Shown here piece after piece: positions 11,484 to 24,999 of a stretch of DNA of 64,000 nucleotides (positions within the stretch are counted from its first letter, which is position 1; every line of letters starts with the position of its first letter). The position numbers were made by a program, and so were the translations under genes. The DNA comes from Combretum micranthum (Eukaryota > Streptophyta > Magnoliopsida > Myrtales > Combretaceae): the NCBI GenBank assembly GCA_024138025.1, contig JAMXBD010001213.1, positions 124,001 to 188,000 of the forward strand, in the 5' to 3' direction. The notes beneath the pieces were generated by a model that was not told the DNA's origin, did no database searches, and was given only the letters and a program-made list of their open reading frames with translations.

Positions 11484-13004
11484 CTAAGTACAAGGAATAC
11501 CCGAAATGAGTATTTCTTATAAAGTTCTAATAAATTAACAATTCTAACTACTAAGTTCGTCAATTCCCGCATAAGCTAAAGTCCTAACTTTAAATGACCA
11601 TATCTAACTCATTTTAACTCGGAATTGAGCATATAATATATCGATTCCTATCTACTTCGAAATATCTATCCACTCCTAATATTATTTCCAAGTTTTGAAA
11701 CTGTTTAAGTTACAAAATAAGCTGATCAGTTCTGATCGGTCGAAGATTCCAATTCCGAAAAATATTTTTGTGAATGTTTGTGATGTTTCTAGCATATAGT
11801 TTAACTACACATGCAATATTGATGATTTCCTATCATGAATGACATGATATGAACTTGATGCATGCATGCTATTAACATTATTTACTAAAAGGAAATTTAC
11901 AAAACTTTTTATTTGTAAAACTCCATGATTATATACTTTCAACAAATCTAGTTTCCTAACTTTGATCATCCCCTTTGTTTTGGACTTATTTTCTTAAGAA
12001 AATCACGTTATCCTTGTTCAAATTGAGTTTTCATTATACCTATTACCCAAACCTTCATTTCTAATAAAAACTTGCATTTTACACTTTGCAAATATGTTTT
12101 CAAATAGGATTTATCCAAAAATCCGAATTTTTGAACTTAAATTTTTGAATGATTCTTTGGGAAAACTTGTTTAATACATTAAAACTTAGGACTTTAAGTT
12201 ACCTATTACTTAAGAACTCCATTTAATACATAAAACTTCTATTTTGAGCTTAGATGATAGGTGTTCTATGGCCTACATTCACAATTATGAATTTCATATG
12301 TTGACTACTATCTCACAATTTTTCCATCTAGATTCCACTTCTTGTTTTATACATTATTCTCATCAAAACTCATTTCAACATTTAAAATAACTACTTAAGT
12401 ATACCTATTACCTATATCCTTCATTTTTCACATAAAACATAAGTTTTAAAGTTGATAAAAGGGTTTTCAAAATAGGTCTTTAAAACCATACGAATTTGTC
12501 TTTGAACATTTCAAACAAAAACTTTTCCTTTGTAAGTTCCTTGTTTTATTTGCCTAAGGATCTACCAACTACAACATCTATATACACAAACAAAGCCTTC
12601 ATGAGCATGAAAACATAAATCATCCATAAGATCATAAATGTCAAGCATGGTATAAGCATCTAAAAGCTAGATCTACTACTTATAATGTATGAAATGAAGT
12701 TTAAGAGCATGAACATGGGTTTTTATGCTAGATCTCTACTTTACCCTACTTTTACATGCATAAACAAGAAAATGTTTCAACAAAAATTTAATCAAACACA
12801 AGATCTACTCTTGTGATGTCTTGATATTCATATAGTAGCATTTTCTTGTCCCTAGCAAGTGCTCATGGGGACTTAGAGTAAAAACACTCATGAATAATCT
12901 TGCCATTACAAGATTAGATAGTAGTAAAGCTTAAGAATCATCACCTAAGGTTGGATTTAGTGAAGAAAAGAAGAAGAATGAAGCTTGTTGTGTGTGTGTG
13001 AGAG

Positions 13005-16000
13005 TGTAAACCCCCAAATTTTCGGAATCGGTTTAGCATAAAACCCTAAACCGGAAGTCAAACGAAACCCTAAAGGTTAACAAAACCCTAGTTTACCGTA
13101 CCAAACTAAATCTGGCATTGCCGTTTTCTTTGGCTCTAGAAAACGAAGTTAGGGTAATTAGCTAGAATAGTTCGTAATAACCATAGGTTTTATAAAAATT
13201 TTAGTTTCGGAAATTCGGATGTCCTTCGAACCCGATCGGACATAGTTCTCAAAAAACGTGTCCGGAAGCCCGGAATAGTAAAAATATTCCGAATACACCG
13301 TTAGACACGTAAAATATAAGTTTTCCAAAAATATCAGTTTCGTAATTTTTCGGTAAATAAAAATAACAGATATAACTATTTATGCGTATTTTCTTATTAC
13401 CGGTACTTTAATTATCATATCTACTTTACATTATACTATTCATTACTATTCTACACTATTCTTTTATATCTACTTTTTCTTACACCTATTCTTACACTCT
13501 ACATAACCTATAATCTTAACTTTTTACCTTTCCATAACTTTATTTCACATCTACCTTACACATTACACCTTTTATTTTCCAAAAGTCAAAAAAATAAATC
13601 AATCTCCCCCTCCCCCAAGCATGGCCGGTGCCCCTTGTCTTATCCCTCTCAAATTGTTTTATTTTCTTTTATTTTAATCACACAAAAATCACTCCTCAAT
13701 TTCCTAAAATACCCCCTCATACCTTCACTTCTTTCACACATTCACTACCCACAAATTCATACCAAAACTCTCCAAAATCTCTCTCAAAATACTATTCCAA
13801 AACTCTCTCAAAATAATTCCACAACAACTTCCACCAACAACAAAAACCCATAACCACATAATATCAAAGTCTTCTTTAGGTAACCACTTTATATTTCTTT
13901 CTTCTTCTTCATGTCATGTAACTTTACATGACCATAGTGTGAGTTTCCAAAGACTACAAGTTATGGAAACTACATTATGTTCATGTATTGTTCTTGTTCA
14001 TGCCAATCCATTTATGTTTATGTTGTTTTATTATTGTTAATATATCTATATATATATATACATATTCTTTAGAGCATATAAGCTCACTTACAATTTATTT
14101 ATTTCATGCAAAGCAATTTATTTACTTTTCCATTGCAATTTATTTATTTATTCCTTGTTGATTAAGACTAGCCTCTAGTCTTAGACTTGTCCTCATCAAG
14201 TCAAAACAAGTTTTCTTTCTTTCATTTTATTTCATTTTGGGACTAGTTTACTTCTTAGTCCCGGGAGCCTTGAAAAAGCTAAGACTAATATACTTGACTT
14301 TATTATGTTTTATGTTTTTGTTTATTATTATCCTCATAATCATGTTCATTTAGATTGTTGTCCAAAATTTTAATTAAACAAAAGAACGATTTTGTCACTT
14401 AGAAATAAGTTTACGTAAAGCATAAAATCTATAAGATAACAAAAAATAAACTCATTTCTTTTTAAGTTACAAAAAGAACTCACTATAATTTTAAAACTAT
14501 TTTTACTTAAAAAGCTACTTAAACCTTTATTCCACTTTGTTTTTCAAAGAAAATGGTTCTTTGGAATTTTCAAGTAAAGACCTTTGCAAACAAATAGGCA
14601 AAGAAAATTTATGGTTTGAAAATAATAAAGTTATTTCTTTTCAAATTACAAGAAGAAACCAAAAATTTTAGAAAAAGGTTTCTTAAGTCATATTGATTCA
14701 CTTTGTTTTTACCAAGAAAAAAACTTTTATGAATGATTTCTATGAAGCATGAGAAAAGAATGAGAAACTTCAAGCAAAGATTTTAAAACAAATAGACAAA
14801 GAAGATTGTACAAGAAAAGTAAATAGAAATAATAGTGTATTTTCTAAAAACTCCAAATTAGTATTAGTATAGAAAACTTCGAAAATTTATTTCCAAAAAG
14901 TTACTTAGTATATATATATATATAGAGATAAGCTAATATGAAACATTTTCATAAGTAAAAAGAAACAACATAATCATTTCAAGAAGTTTACCAACATGGA
15001 AATTTTGTAAACTATGTTTTCCCAAACAACTTCAAAATCGACATGATTTTCTTAAGAAAAATAAAGAGGCAACAAAACACTTGAGCATGAATGAATATGA
15101 GCTAAGTAGTCATCAAAAGAGAATTTTTCAACTAAATAGATAACTAAGTATTTATCAAGCAAAATCTTGATTTCTTGAACCAAAGATGTTTTTAAATCCG
15201 TGGTGAATTTGTCACCCCTGTTTTGGAGCCTATATGGCTTTGTTTGATAGAAATAATTTTAGAAATGGGTAGATCTTTTCAAGTAGATGGAAATCGGTAT
15301 ATTATATGCGCGATTCCAAGTTAAAATGACCAAGTTATGGCCATTTTAAGTTGGAACATTCCTTTATACGAACTTTAACGTTCTTTTGACATTGTTTTGT
15401 CAAAATTCAAGAAAATCATCAAGAAAAACTCATTGTGGGTATTTTCTTTGGCTAGGTGACCCCGAGGAAGGATTCCTTTACCCGAGGATTTTTAACTAAG
15501 TGGAGTGTGTGAACGACTCACCCCATAGAGGAATAGTCACCATGGCATCGTGAGTTTATTTCCATTAAAAGCTATACTTGTTGTGCTTGTAAATTAGTTG
15601 CATTAGAGTTAGGAAAAAGATAAACCGATACGTATGTAAATAATTCTTTGAAAGAATTTTAAGAATGTCAAAGTCAGAATTGTTTTAAATGGTTGTTTTA
15701 GTATAATATTGATTTGTATGAAATTCCTTGATCGCCTTAAATCTGACAATAATTGTGCTATGACCTTATAAATAAATGAATTCATGCATACCACAAAGTG
15801 AGTCACATTGCATTTTGGGTTATTATCCTTGGGTGAGAAGGATAGTAAGCTCATGTCGAAAGCAACACTTGGCGGGAGATCCGAAAGCGATTGCTTAGCG
15901 ATAGATCCGAAAACAAGGTCAATCAAGTAGATTCGGAATGCTTGGCGATGAGTGCTCGCGAGCATGAAAACTTTTTATTTAAAACTACTTGAATTGAGGT

Positions 16001-16568
16001 TATGTATCACCAAACCCCGAATGGAGGGCGCAAATCCATCAACATATAGTTCCCGGAAAGCTATATGCTTGTTTGCCCACGTGCTTGTGCATTACATTTG
16101 TTTGATTAAATCAACTTGTTTGAATATTGTTACAAGAAGTTATTTATGGAAATAGTTCTCACTAAGCCTATTAGTTATACCCCGATAGATCTTTTGCAGT
16201 TTCCTTACTTATGGTTAAGGCCACGAGGACCCTGCGGGCAGGTAATCTCTTTTGGATATTGGAAACTTAGATAAAGTGTAGCATAGTATTAACATGCGAA
16301 TATTATAATAGATTAGTAATCAAGAGAATTGTCCCTAAGTTTGTAAAGCCATTGATATGAATGAATGATTATTATGAAATCCTCTTTTCTTAAATATGTT
16401 ATTTATATCCTCTTAAACTCATAATTCCATACATGGTCCTCTAAAGTTGTGAAAGTACGCCTTACACTTAATATAAAAGCTTTTGGGAATGGCTAAGGTT
16501 GTCATACTTAAGCTTTAATATTAAGTGTGGCGGACTGTCACGTTTAGGGTACCCATTGGGGCGTGATA
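13005..16568 (+). mobile_element. S2: plus-strand group A solo LTR nested in S1
   Basis: 3564 bp, TGTAAACCCCC to GGGGCGTGATA (terminal CA mutated to TA). TSD GAGAG is exact (13000-13004 and 16569-16573), and the target is the end of a GT-rich tract in S1. Features in order: a degenerate TATA (CCTAAAATACCCC near 13705), donor TTTAG|GTAA (GT at 13880), conserved block (about 15245-15356), acceptor GCTAG (15454-15455), tail exon, donor TC|GTGAGT (15550), variable repeat zone (about 15855-15960), acceptor TTTTGCAG (16198-16199) and terminal hairpin (16466-16526). It resembles S6 closely. Confidence 0.96.
15456..15499 (+). other. Decayed candidate Pol tail exon in S2
   Basis: Begins GT GAC CCC GAG GAA GGA as in S6, but deletions in the CCCGAGGATTT part change the end to YPRIFN and TAA instead of YPKDYYD. 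Confidence 0.45.
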
Positions 16569-16668
16569 GAGAGGGGAGTAGAGCTCCATGACAAGAGAAA
16601 AAAAAGAGAGAGTTTGAGAGTTTTTTGAGACAAATGAAATGAAAATGAAAGGAGAGAAAATAAAAGAT

Positions 16669-16676
16669 TATTTATA
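16669..16676 (-). promoter_or_regulatory. LTR TATA box (S1)
   Basis: TATAAATA on the minus strand, at the position matching the group A promoter. Confidence 0.6.
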
Positions 16677-18131
16677 TTGAGTGAATTAGGGTTTATTTCT
16701 TTGTAAAAAGGAGATAAAATAAAACAAATTGAGGGGGAGAAAGGAGGGAGGTGTGCCGCCACAAGGAGGGAGAGAGGGAGATTTTTTTATTTGAAATTAT
16801 AATTTATGTAATAAAATGTATTAAATGTAATAATTTAGTAAGAAACAAAAATTTCTTGGAAAAGAAAATTTAATGAGTAGTTGTAAGGTTGTAAGACTAG
16901 GGTATGGGTGTGTGTGTAGTAGGTTATACTTGTGAATAGTTAAATAGTAGATAAGACATTTACTTTACCGGTAATATAGAAAATACGGGAAAAAGGCTCT
17001 AACTACAATTTTTATAACCCAAAAAATATAAAACGTATATTTTTGAAATCCTTATAAAATTTTTCTAAAGAGTATTTCGGAATATTTTTCAAAGTTTCCA
17101 GTTCCGGGGCTCGCTTTTCCGTAATGGAGCTCGAGAAAGTCCGGAATAGAAAATTTCGAAATCAAAATTTTTATGGTTTGAAATATAATTTAAAACAATA
17201 ATCCACATTAAATTATTCTATAGATTCTTTTAAATTGAAATCTAAGAAAAGCCGGATCTAAGGTTCTTAGGTTGCTCATACTAATCCTGTTTAGGTTTTG
17301 GTTTCCAATTTCCGAAGTTTACTCGGTTACTAAGAAAACCAGGGTTTACATCTAGTCTAACAAAACACCAAGAAAATGTCTTTCATAAGAATAGAGTGAT
17401 CTTAAGGAATAAAATTTAATAGACAACTTAGGAATTCATTTACCTCTTTTTAAGTAAAATAAACTTTAGGAAAAGTTAAGAAAGTATAGAGATTAATTGA
17501 CTTTAACTACTTTCAAAAAAGTATTACCTCCCAATTCCTAAAATGGTAAGAAACTTAGAAAAGAAAAAATCATTGTTTTGAAATTTAAAAGACTAAGGAA
17601 ATGGAATTAAGAATGAGGAAATACCCATTTCAAATGACTTAATAAAATTTTCTAGCAAGCTAAGTAGAAATTTTCAAAAGTTTTACTTTTCCAAAATTTT
17701 TAGAAGACTTTGCTTTTACAAAATTCATGGTTGAGACAACTTCATTAAATTCATGCATTTGATATGAGTGAATGAAAACATATATACATTTTAAAGGCCT
17801 TTCCAACCATTATAATATCTATGTCTTTGATACAAGTTTGTGCAAGAGGAAGAAAAAGTAAGTTTACAAAATTTGTGGTGCATCTGATCACCACTATTTT
17901 GGAGCTCAAACGACTTATTTTGATGAAAATAGTTTTAGAAATGGATAGAGCTTTTCAAATAGGTAGAAAACGGTATATTATATGCACAATTCCAAGTTAA
18001 AATGATTAAGTTATGGCCGTTTTAAGTTGGAACTATCTTCTACACGAATTTTAACGATCTTATGACATAATTTTTTATAAGTATTATAGAATCAACATGA
18101 AATACTCATTTTGGGTGTTCTTCTTGATTAG

Positions 18132-18205
18132 GCTATCTGGATGAGGAGTGTTCGTACCCAGAAGATTATTTTGATTATTGGAATTACCCATCGACTCATC
18201 CATAA
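18132..18205 (+). other. Candidate Pol tail exon in E2 LTR (stop lost)
   Basis: After TTAG, GC completes a Gly codon with the pol donor base (8749). The frame runs through YPEDYFD, but the usual stop is TAT here, so reading continues nine more codons to TAA at 18203-18205. Predicted intron: 8750-18131, containing S1 and S2. Confidence 0.5.
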
Positions 18206-19323
18206 GAGAGAAGTATCAACATGGCCGAGTGAGTCTACTCCCCTTATCTTTCATGCTTATGTTTGTGCCTATAAATTTAGTTGTATTAGATTTAAGGCAA
18301 GATAAAATGGAAGTTATATGACAATATGTTGAAAGAATATTGAGTATATCGAAGCATGAATTGCTTGTAATAAATTGTATGCATATTATCACGTTGAAGT
18401 GTTTAAAATTGGTTGATTAGTTGTAAGAAATTAAAATATAATGGCTAGGCTTTAATTAAAAATTTATGCATGCACTTCATATGTTAAGTCACATTGCATT
18501 TGCTATTATACAATTGGTGAGACAAGTGTATGATAGTGGTGGTAGGCATAATCGGTATATCATGTATGTGGCGAGTAGGAGATGGTAAAAACTACACAAA
18601 ATTGGTGGCTAGTACGAGACGGTAATGACTACATGTTTTTAATTGCATAGAGGAGCCGGTAAGATCTATAAAAATGTATTTAAAAGAAGTAGTGGCCGTA
18701 ATGGGCCGGAATATTTAACCCTGAATGAAGGGTGTAATTCATTCAACATATGATTTATGGAAAATCATATTCTTGTATGCTCACGTACTTATTGCATCCC
18801 ATTTGCTTGTTTAATAAACTTGATTGATATTTTGTTTTAAGTATGAATTTTGGGATTTACTCACTAAGCCCGTAAGCTTATGCCTCTATAGATATTTGTA
18901 TTCATAGGAACACCTGTTTTTGTACTCGAGGTCTCCTCTTATCCGCGTAAGTTTTCTTTTGGAGCTTCTGAAAAAAAATCTACTTAAAGGCTTAGATTAG
19001 AATTTCTTTAAAATCTTTTGATGTAGTATTAAATTATTGTAAAGACAATTAGTTATTTCGATTCTTGGAATTTAGCGGGGGTATGCCCCTAAGAATCATG
19101 TAATAGACCTTTGATTATTAATATTATGATCTATTTTATTTCTGGATTCTTGTATATTCATTATTACTTGCTTAGACCACACTTCCCAAAAGTGTTTCCT
19201 ATTACCGTGTTAGACGATTTACATATAATACCAAGACTTTCGCATGGCTAAGGTAGTCATTCTTAAGTCTTGATATCATATATGGTGGACTGCCACATTT
19301 AAGGTACCCTTTAGGGCGTGACA

Positions 19324-19378
19324 AACCAGGTATGAACATCAAGTTTTGAAGGCAAAGCATTCTTTAAGGGGGATAGGT
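19324..19378 (+). pseudogene. E3 pol: last bases, donor site and PPT
   Basis: These 55 bases match the end of pol in E2: ACCAG|GTATGAACATCAAGTTTTGA (donor GT at 19330-19331), then AAGGGGG (19366-19372, PPT) and GATAGGT before the LTR. They are all that is visible of the E3 internal region; the remainder should lie left of E2, outside the window. Confidence 0.8.
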
Positions 19379-20055
19379 TATAAACTCTTGAATTTTTGCT
19401 ATGTTTATGCTTAAATCTTAGAATTAAAAGTCAATCGGAAACCTTAATAGTCAATAAAAGACCATAAAAAACCCTAGCATTTAAATCCGACAATCCCGTA
19501 CTCTTAAACCTTAAATAAAAGAATTGAAATAATTTTGGATAATAGTTTGTAATAATATAGGATCGCTTAAAAATATCATATTCACAAATTTTTAGTGTAT
19601 TTCGGATCCGAACGGGATCAGTTCTCAAAAAGCATGTCCCAAGGCTCAGAATAGTAAAAATATTCCGATGAAACCATTGGATTCTAATAATACAAGGGTT
19701 TTAAAAATATCAGTTTTATAATTTTTTCAGTAGCTAAAAATAACATATATCGCATTTATATGCGTATTTTCTTTACTATAGGTATATTATTAGTCTTGTT
19801 AATATTCATTACTATTGATCTATCTCTATTTTTCCTTACTACCTATACACCTATTTTTTACTTTTTTTCATTTTCCAATACAACTTTACATCTATCATAC
19901 TTCACATCTTAATTACTTTTTATTACAAAAATACAAATTTAATAAATTTTCTCCCCCCTCTTCCTATGAAACTGGCGCCCCATCTCCATCCCTTCCTCTA
20001 ATTATTTTTCTTTTTCAATTTATTTTATTACATATAATTTCCCTCCACAAAATTT

Positions 20056-20063
20056 TATAAATA
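20056..20063 (+). promoter_or_regulatory. LTR TATA box (E3 3' LTR)
   Basis: TATAAATA followed by CTCCATCTCCC and a CU-rich leader. Confidence 0.65.
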
Positions 20064-21862
20064 CTCCATCTCCCTCCATTTCTTTCACACCCTTCTTTCA
20101 TATACCAAAACTCTCTCAAAATCACTCCATAAAATTCTCTCTACAATTCTCTCTACTACTTCTCTGTTTTCTTCCAACCACTAGGTAATTGTCTTAAACT
20201 TCCTTCATATTCATGTGACTTGGTATGAACTTAATTTGTGTTTTCTAAAATCCCATAAGAGTTAAGAAATCAACAATAGGTTTGTACTTTGTTCTTGTTC
20301 ATACATCCATTCTTGTGATTTTAGATTATCAATAGATTGTTTATTATGTTCATATAATTTAGCATGAACATAGTGCATGTTTTTTAAAAACCATAGAGGT
20401 TAAGAAAGCAATATTATATACATGTTTTGTTCTTGTTCTTGTTCTTGTTCATGCATTATGTTTTTATTATATTGCTTTTACTATTATGCTCATATTATTA
20501 TTATGCTTTTATTATTGCTCTATTATTGCTATTACTGTGCTTTTTCTTTCTTTTTTTGCTCTTTTTTTTTTTCTTGAACTAGTCTATTCTTAGTCTTGGG
20601 TTGTCTTGATGAAGCTAAGCTCCCAATACTTGACCATATTATTATGCTCATATTGATTCTTATATATATATATATATATAATCTTATTATGATATTATTC
20701 TATTTCTCATTACTACATATTCATAAACATGAATGTTGATATTGTCTCAACAAAAATAAAAAAGAGTTTTCATAAATGAAGAAAAAAAAAAAGAACCCTC
20801 TATAAAGATAAATTTTTGTCACTTGGAAAATGATTTTTCCATAAAAACTTAAAGTTTTATCTTAAAATCTTTTCCAAAATTTAGACAAGTTCATCACAAG
20901 TTTTTAGTAATAATAGTACATTATATTTCATCAAAGAATACATAAAGTAGATCACGCAAGTCTTTCAAACCAAAAAAATAAGAAGTTTTCTTTAAAAACT
21001 CAATATTGCTAACAAAAGTTTTCTCAAACTTATTTAAGAAGTTATCATCAACACTTAAAATATTAAGGTCTAGACAAGTTTTACAAAATCATCAAAAATT
21101 AACCTTCTGGAAATAAATCTTACTTACGAAATAAAATAAATAAATAACTTAGAAGATCATTATTATTTATTTAAAGTGGAACTAACTTTAGGAAAAATTA
21201 AGAACACATAAACATGACTACTTTAAGAAATTTTAGTCACTACCAAGAAATACTTCAAAAAAATATTTTCAACTACTAGAAATGAAGTTATAGGAATTTT
21301 AAAAATACTAAAATTATTTTTTAGAAAATTAAATTATTTAAAAGGTTAAGAAATAAAATTAAAAGAAGGAAACCTCATTTATAATAATTCAAGAAATTTT
21401 TCCAACAAACCTTTTTCAAGTATTTACTTTTTTCAACCATTAGAACATATTGTTTTACAAAAAAAATTATTGTCGAGACAACCTCACTAAATTCATGCAT
21501 ATAATATGAGACTATATATATATCAAAGGATTTTTCAACTATACAATTATCTATATTTTGGTACAAGAAGTTTTAGATGAAGAAAAGTTTGAAAACTTGT
21601 GTTTTGAAAGCTGGGATTTTCGTGGTGAATTCGTCTCGCTGTTTTGGGACCCAAATGAATTTTTATGATAAAAATAACCTTATAAATGAATAGATTTTTC
21701 AAATAGATAGAAAAAAAGTATATTATATGCAAAATTCAAGTTAAAGTGAGAAGTTATGGCCTTTTTAAGTTGGAATTTCCACCAATACAAATTTTACCGC
21801 AACTAAATGATAGGATTAGAAATTCCTAGAATACTCATTTTGGGTATTTTCTTTTTGCTTAG

Positions 21863-21909
21863 GAAATGATGAGGACGATGTCTACTATCCCGAAGACTAT
21901 TTCGATTAA
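21863..21909 (+). other. Candidate Pol tail exon in E3 LTR
   Basis: 47 nt from acceptor to stop: GA, then 14 codons ending YYPEDYFD, then TAA. The frame matches the E3 pol donor (intron 19330-21862). Confidence 0.6.
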
Positions 21910-22956
21910 GGAAGTATCATCAAGCCATCGCTGAGTGAGTCTACTTCCTTTATTTTTTATACTTATGATTGTACTTGTAATATAGTAGCATTAGATATAG
22001 GAAAAAGAAAATATGGAAAGTCATGTGACTTATAATGTTGGTGAAATAAGTTTAACATAGTGTAAGCCCCGAATTTTTCAAGAATGGTTTTGGAATACCA
22101 AATCAAAACCCTAAAGTTTGACCTAAGTTGAAACCGAACCTTAATCGATTTCGATAACGGGATTTCATAAAAGAATCTTAAAAAAAAAGAAAATACAAAG
22201 TTCAATAATCGTTCGATTGAAAACTCGAGCATGAAAAGACCACCTATCGATCCTGATTTAAATCCCTCAATTTCTAGGGTAAAGTTGGATTAAACCCTAA
22301 CATTAGTCAAACCGGAAATTCGAAAGTCAACAAAGATCAAGACAATCAAGCAATTTCAACTCTGGCAATCCCGCGTTCTCAAACCCTAGAAAACGAAAAT
22401 AAGTTAATGGCTTAAAATAGTTCGTAATAATATAGGTAACATAAAAATATCAGATTCGCGAATTGTTTTAATTGTCTTTTTGAACTCAAACGGGATCAAT
22501 TCTCAAAAAGCATGTTTCGGAGCTCAGAATAATAAAAATATTTCATTAACACCAAAAGACTCGTGATTAAGTAAGGATTTCAAAAATATCAGTTTTAGAA
22601 TTTTTCAGTAACTAAAAATAATAGATATAGCTCGATTACGCGTATTTTTATTACTACCGGTATTTTATATGTCTAGTCTACTATTCATAGTACTATTTCT
22701 ACTATTCATTACTATTTCACTATCTCTACTTTTTCTTACACCTATTTCTTACTACCTACATGCCTATTTTCTTACTTTTTACTTTTCAATATAACTTTAT
22801 TCACATCAAACCTTACATATTATTTCTTTTCATTACAAAAATTAATCAAATCACTCCCTCTTCCTCCTCCTATTACCACCGGCCCCCTCTCTCTTTTCTA
22901 TATATTATTTCTTTTTCAAGTTATTTTATTACATCAAAAATTTACTCCAAAAATTC

Positions 22957-22964
22957 TATAAATA
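22957..22964 (+). promoter_or_regulatory. LTR TATA box (S3)
   Basis: TATAAATACCCC followed by a CU-rich leader, as in E1 and S6. Confidence 0.65.
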
Positions 22965-24999
22965 CCCCATTCCTCCTTCATTCTTTCACACACTCATTTT
23001 ACATAATAAAACTCTACCAAAATACTCTCTCAAAACCTCTCTCCAACAAATATCTCCCAATACACTCTCTACCAATTCCTATTCTTCAAGAAAAGCAACA
23101 AAAACAAACTACCCCTTTCATCTCTTTTCAAACCTTCCATTAAACCTTAGGTAAAATCCTACTTAAATTTCTTCATCATGTTCATACAACTTAGCATGAC
23201 CTTAGTGTATGTTTCTTAAGCTCATATGAGTTAAAGAAGTAACAATATGTTCATGTTTTGTTTTTATTCATGTTCCTATTTTACATTATGTTGTTATATT
23301 GTTATTATTGTTATTATTATTTTTGCTCTAATCTAACTTATATAATATTATGTATACTATGTATATATATTTATTTAGAGCATATAAGCTCATTTTTTAT
23401 TTATTTATTTTCATGTCTTTCAATTTATTTATTTACTTGTTTTATGCAATTTATTAAGACTAGTCTTTCTAGTCTTAGACTTGCCCATATCAAGTCAAAA
23501 CAATTTTCTTTCTTTCTTTCTTTTCTTTTCTTTTGGGACTAGTCTATTCTTAGTCCCGGGTTGTCTTGATGAAGTTAAGGCTCCCAATACATATCAGTAT
23601 ACCTTGATGAAGCTAAGGTTCCCAATGCTTGACTATTTTATTATGTTTATTTACTTACAAGTATTTATTTCTATCTTATTATATAATATCTTTATTTTTA
23701 CATTGCTACATATTCATGCATGATTAGAATATTGTTGTCTTAAATAAAAATAAAAATGGGTTCTTTCTTAAATAAAGAAAAGTAAACTAGATTTCTTAAC
23801 AAAAGAAATTTCAACAAAAAGACTAAGCTTTGTTTTTAACTCTTTTCAAAGAATAAGTTATCATAATAAAAAGAATTCTTTTCTTTTATAAACCAAACTT
23901 AATACTCCATAAAGATAAAATTTTTAGCCTTGAACTTAAGATTTTAACTCAACCATATCTTTTATAAGACTTAAATAGATTCATTATGAATTTGAAAATC
24001 ACATACTATGAAAGCATCTTCAAAATTTCAATTTTATAATTGTTATTCTCTTTTCAAAATTAGAATGAAAATTTGCTAAAGTTCTAATGTTAACAATTCT
24101 TTATTAAGAAAGCTTTTCTTATAATCTTATCCAAAAGAATTGTTCTATCACTTGATAAATAGTAACAATAAAACAAGTTTTTCAAACAAGGTAAAACCAA
24201 CTCACTATTTTAGAAACCAACTTAAAAAAATAAATTTGACAAGTAAGTAAAGTGTAAGGGTAAACTCATTTCCTGAAAAAAAAAAAAAGATATAAAAATA
24301 AGAAGAAAACATACATTTAACACAACTTCAAATATTTGAAACTTAAAGAATATTTTGAAAAACTTATTTTCAATCACTAGAAATAAAGTTTAGTAGATAA
24401 CTTAAAAACCAAAATTTTTAAAAATGAATTTACTTTTTAAAAGTGAGAAAATGAAATTATAATAGGAAAACATTTACTCATAACAACTCAAATATATTTT
24501 TGTTTTCCTTCTAACAATTCAAAAAGAAGAAATTCTGAAAAGTTTTATCTTTCAAAACCACCAAAGACAAATTGTTTATGGAATATCAATATTGAGACAA
24601 CACTACAAAAATCATGCATACAATATGAGTGCCTATATATGTTCAAAGGATTTTTCAACTATAAATATATACATATATTTTGCTTAAGAATTTTTGAGTA
24701 AACAAAAGTTTGGAAAAACCATATTTTGTGAACTATAAATTCGTAACTGTTTTGTACCGTAATATTTTCCAACCCAAATGGCTTTTTACGACAAAAATAA
24801 CCTTAGAAATGGATAGATCTTTTCAAGTAGGTAGAAAACGGTATATTATATGCGTAATTCCGAGTTAAAATGACCAAGTTATGGCCATTTTAAGTTGGAA
24901 TTACCTTTTATATGAATTTTAACGATCATATGACATAGTTTTTTATAAGTACCATAGAATCAATAAGAAATAGTCATTATGGGTATTCTTCTTGATTAG

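Larger units (their letters stand above)
10313..17350 (-). mobile_element. S1: minus-strand group A solo LTR, split by S2
   Basis: On the plus strand it begins TGTCACGCCCCAAAGGGTACCC and ends GGGTTTACA, an LTR in reverse. TSD TCTAG is exact (10308-10312 and 17351-17355). Net length is 3469 bp without S2 and its TSD copy. No internal region is present, so it is a solo LTR left by LTR-LTR recombination. It retains the terminal hairpin (10354-10415), a GGGGCATACCCC hairpin (10539-10550), an acceptor near 10690, the tail exon, the conserved block (about 11585-11660), the donor CCTTAG|GTGATG (about 12945) and a TATA box (16669). Confidence 0.95.
5645..19323 (+). mobile_element. E2: deleted Ty3/gypsy chromovirus, with nested insertions in its 3' LTR
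   Basis: A 5' LTR stump is followed at once by the end of protease, so PBS, leader, gag and most of protease are missing. RT to chromodomain, PPT and a 3' LTR follow. Net of nested insertions the LTR is 1514 + 1968 bp. The five bases after the LTR (AACCA, 19324-19328) are the expected TSD; the partner copy is outside the window. E2 lies in the chromodomain end of E3. Confidence 0.8.
8799..19323 (+). repeat. E2 3' LTR (group A), split by S1
   Basis: Present as 8799-10312 and 17356-19323 (net 3482 bp). It starts TGTAAACACC after the PPT and ends GGGCGTGACA. A segment of roughly 250 bp that carries the TATA box and first donor in the other LTRs is replaced by a 24-base C run at 9439-9462, so this LTR lacks a recognisable promoter. 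The distal half keeps the conserved block (about 17935-18035), tail exon (18132), second donor (18229), a variable repeat zone (about 18534-18705), an acceptor (18906-18907) and the terminal hairpin (about 19213-19290). Confidence 0.88.

Noticed and set aside
13035..13055. CCCTAAA telomere-like words near LTR starts
   Set aside because: Single or paired units at the same place in each group A LTR, not tandem arrays; at most a telo-box promoter element.
22760..23143. 127-codon open frame across the S3 promoter
   Set aside because: Covers the TATA box and CU-rich leader; Ser/Pro/Ile composition reflects pyrimidine-rich DNA, and homologous LTRs have stops.
23566..23635. Possible extra LTR boundary in S3
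   Set aside because: It is a local ~40-bp duplication of the GATGAAGCTAAGG block, without TG..CA ends or TSD.
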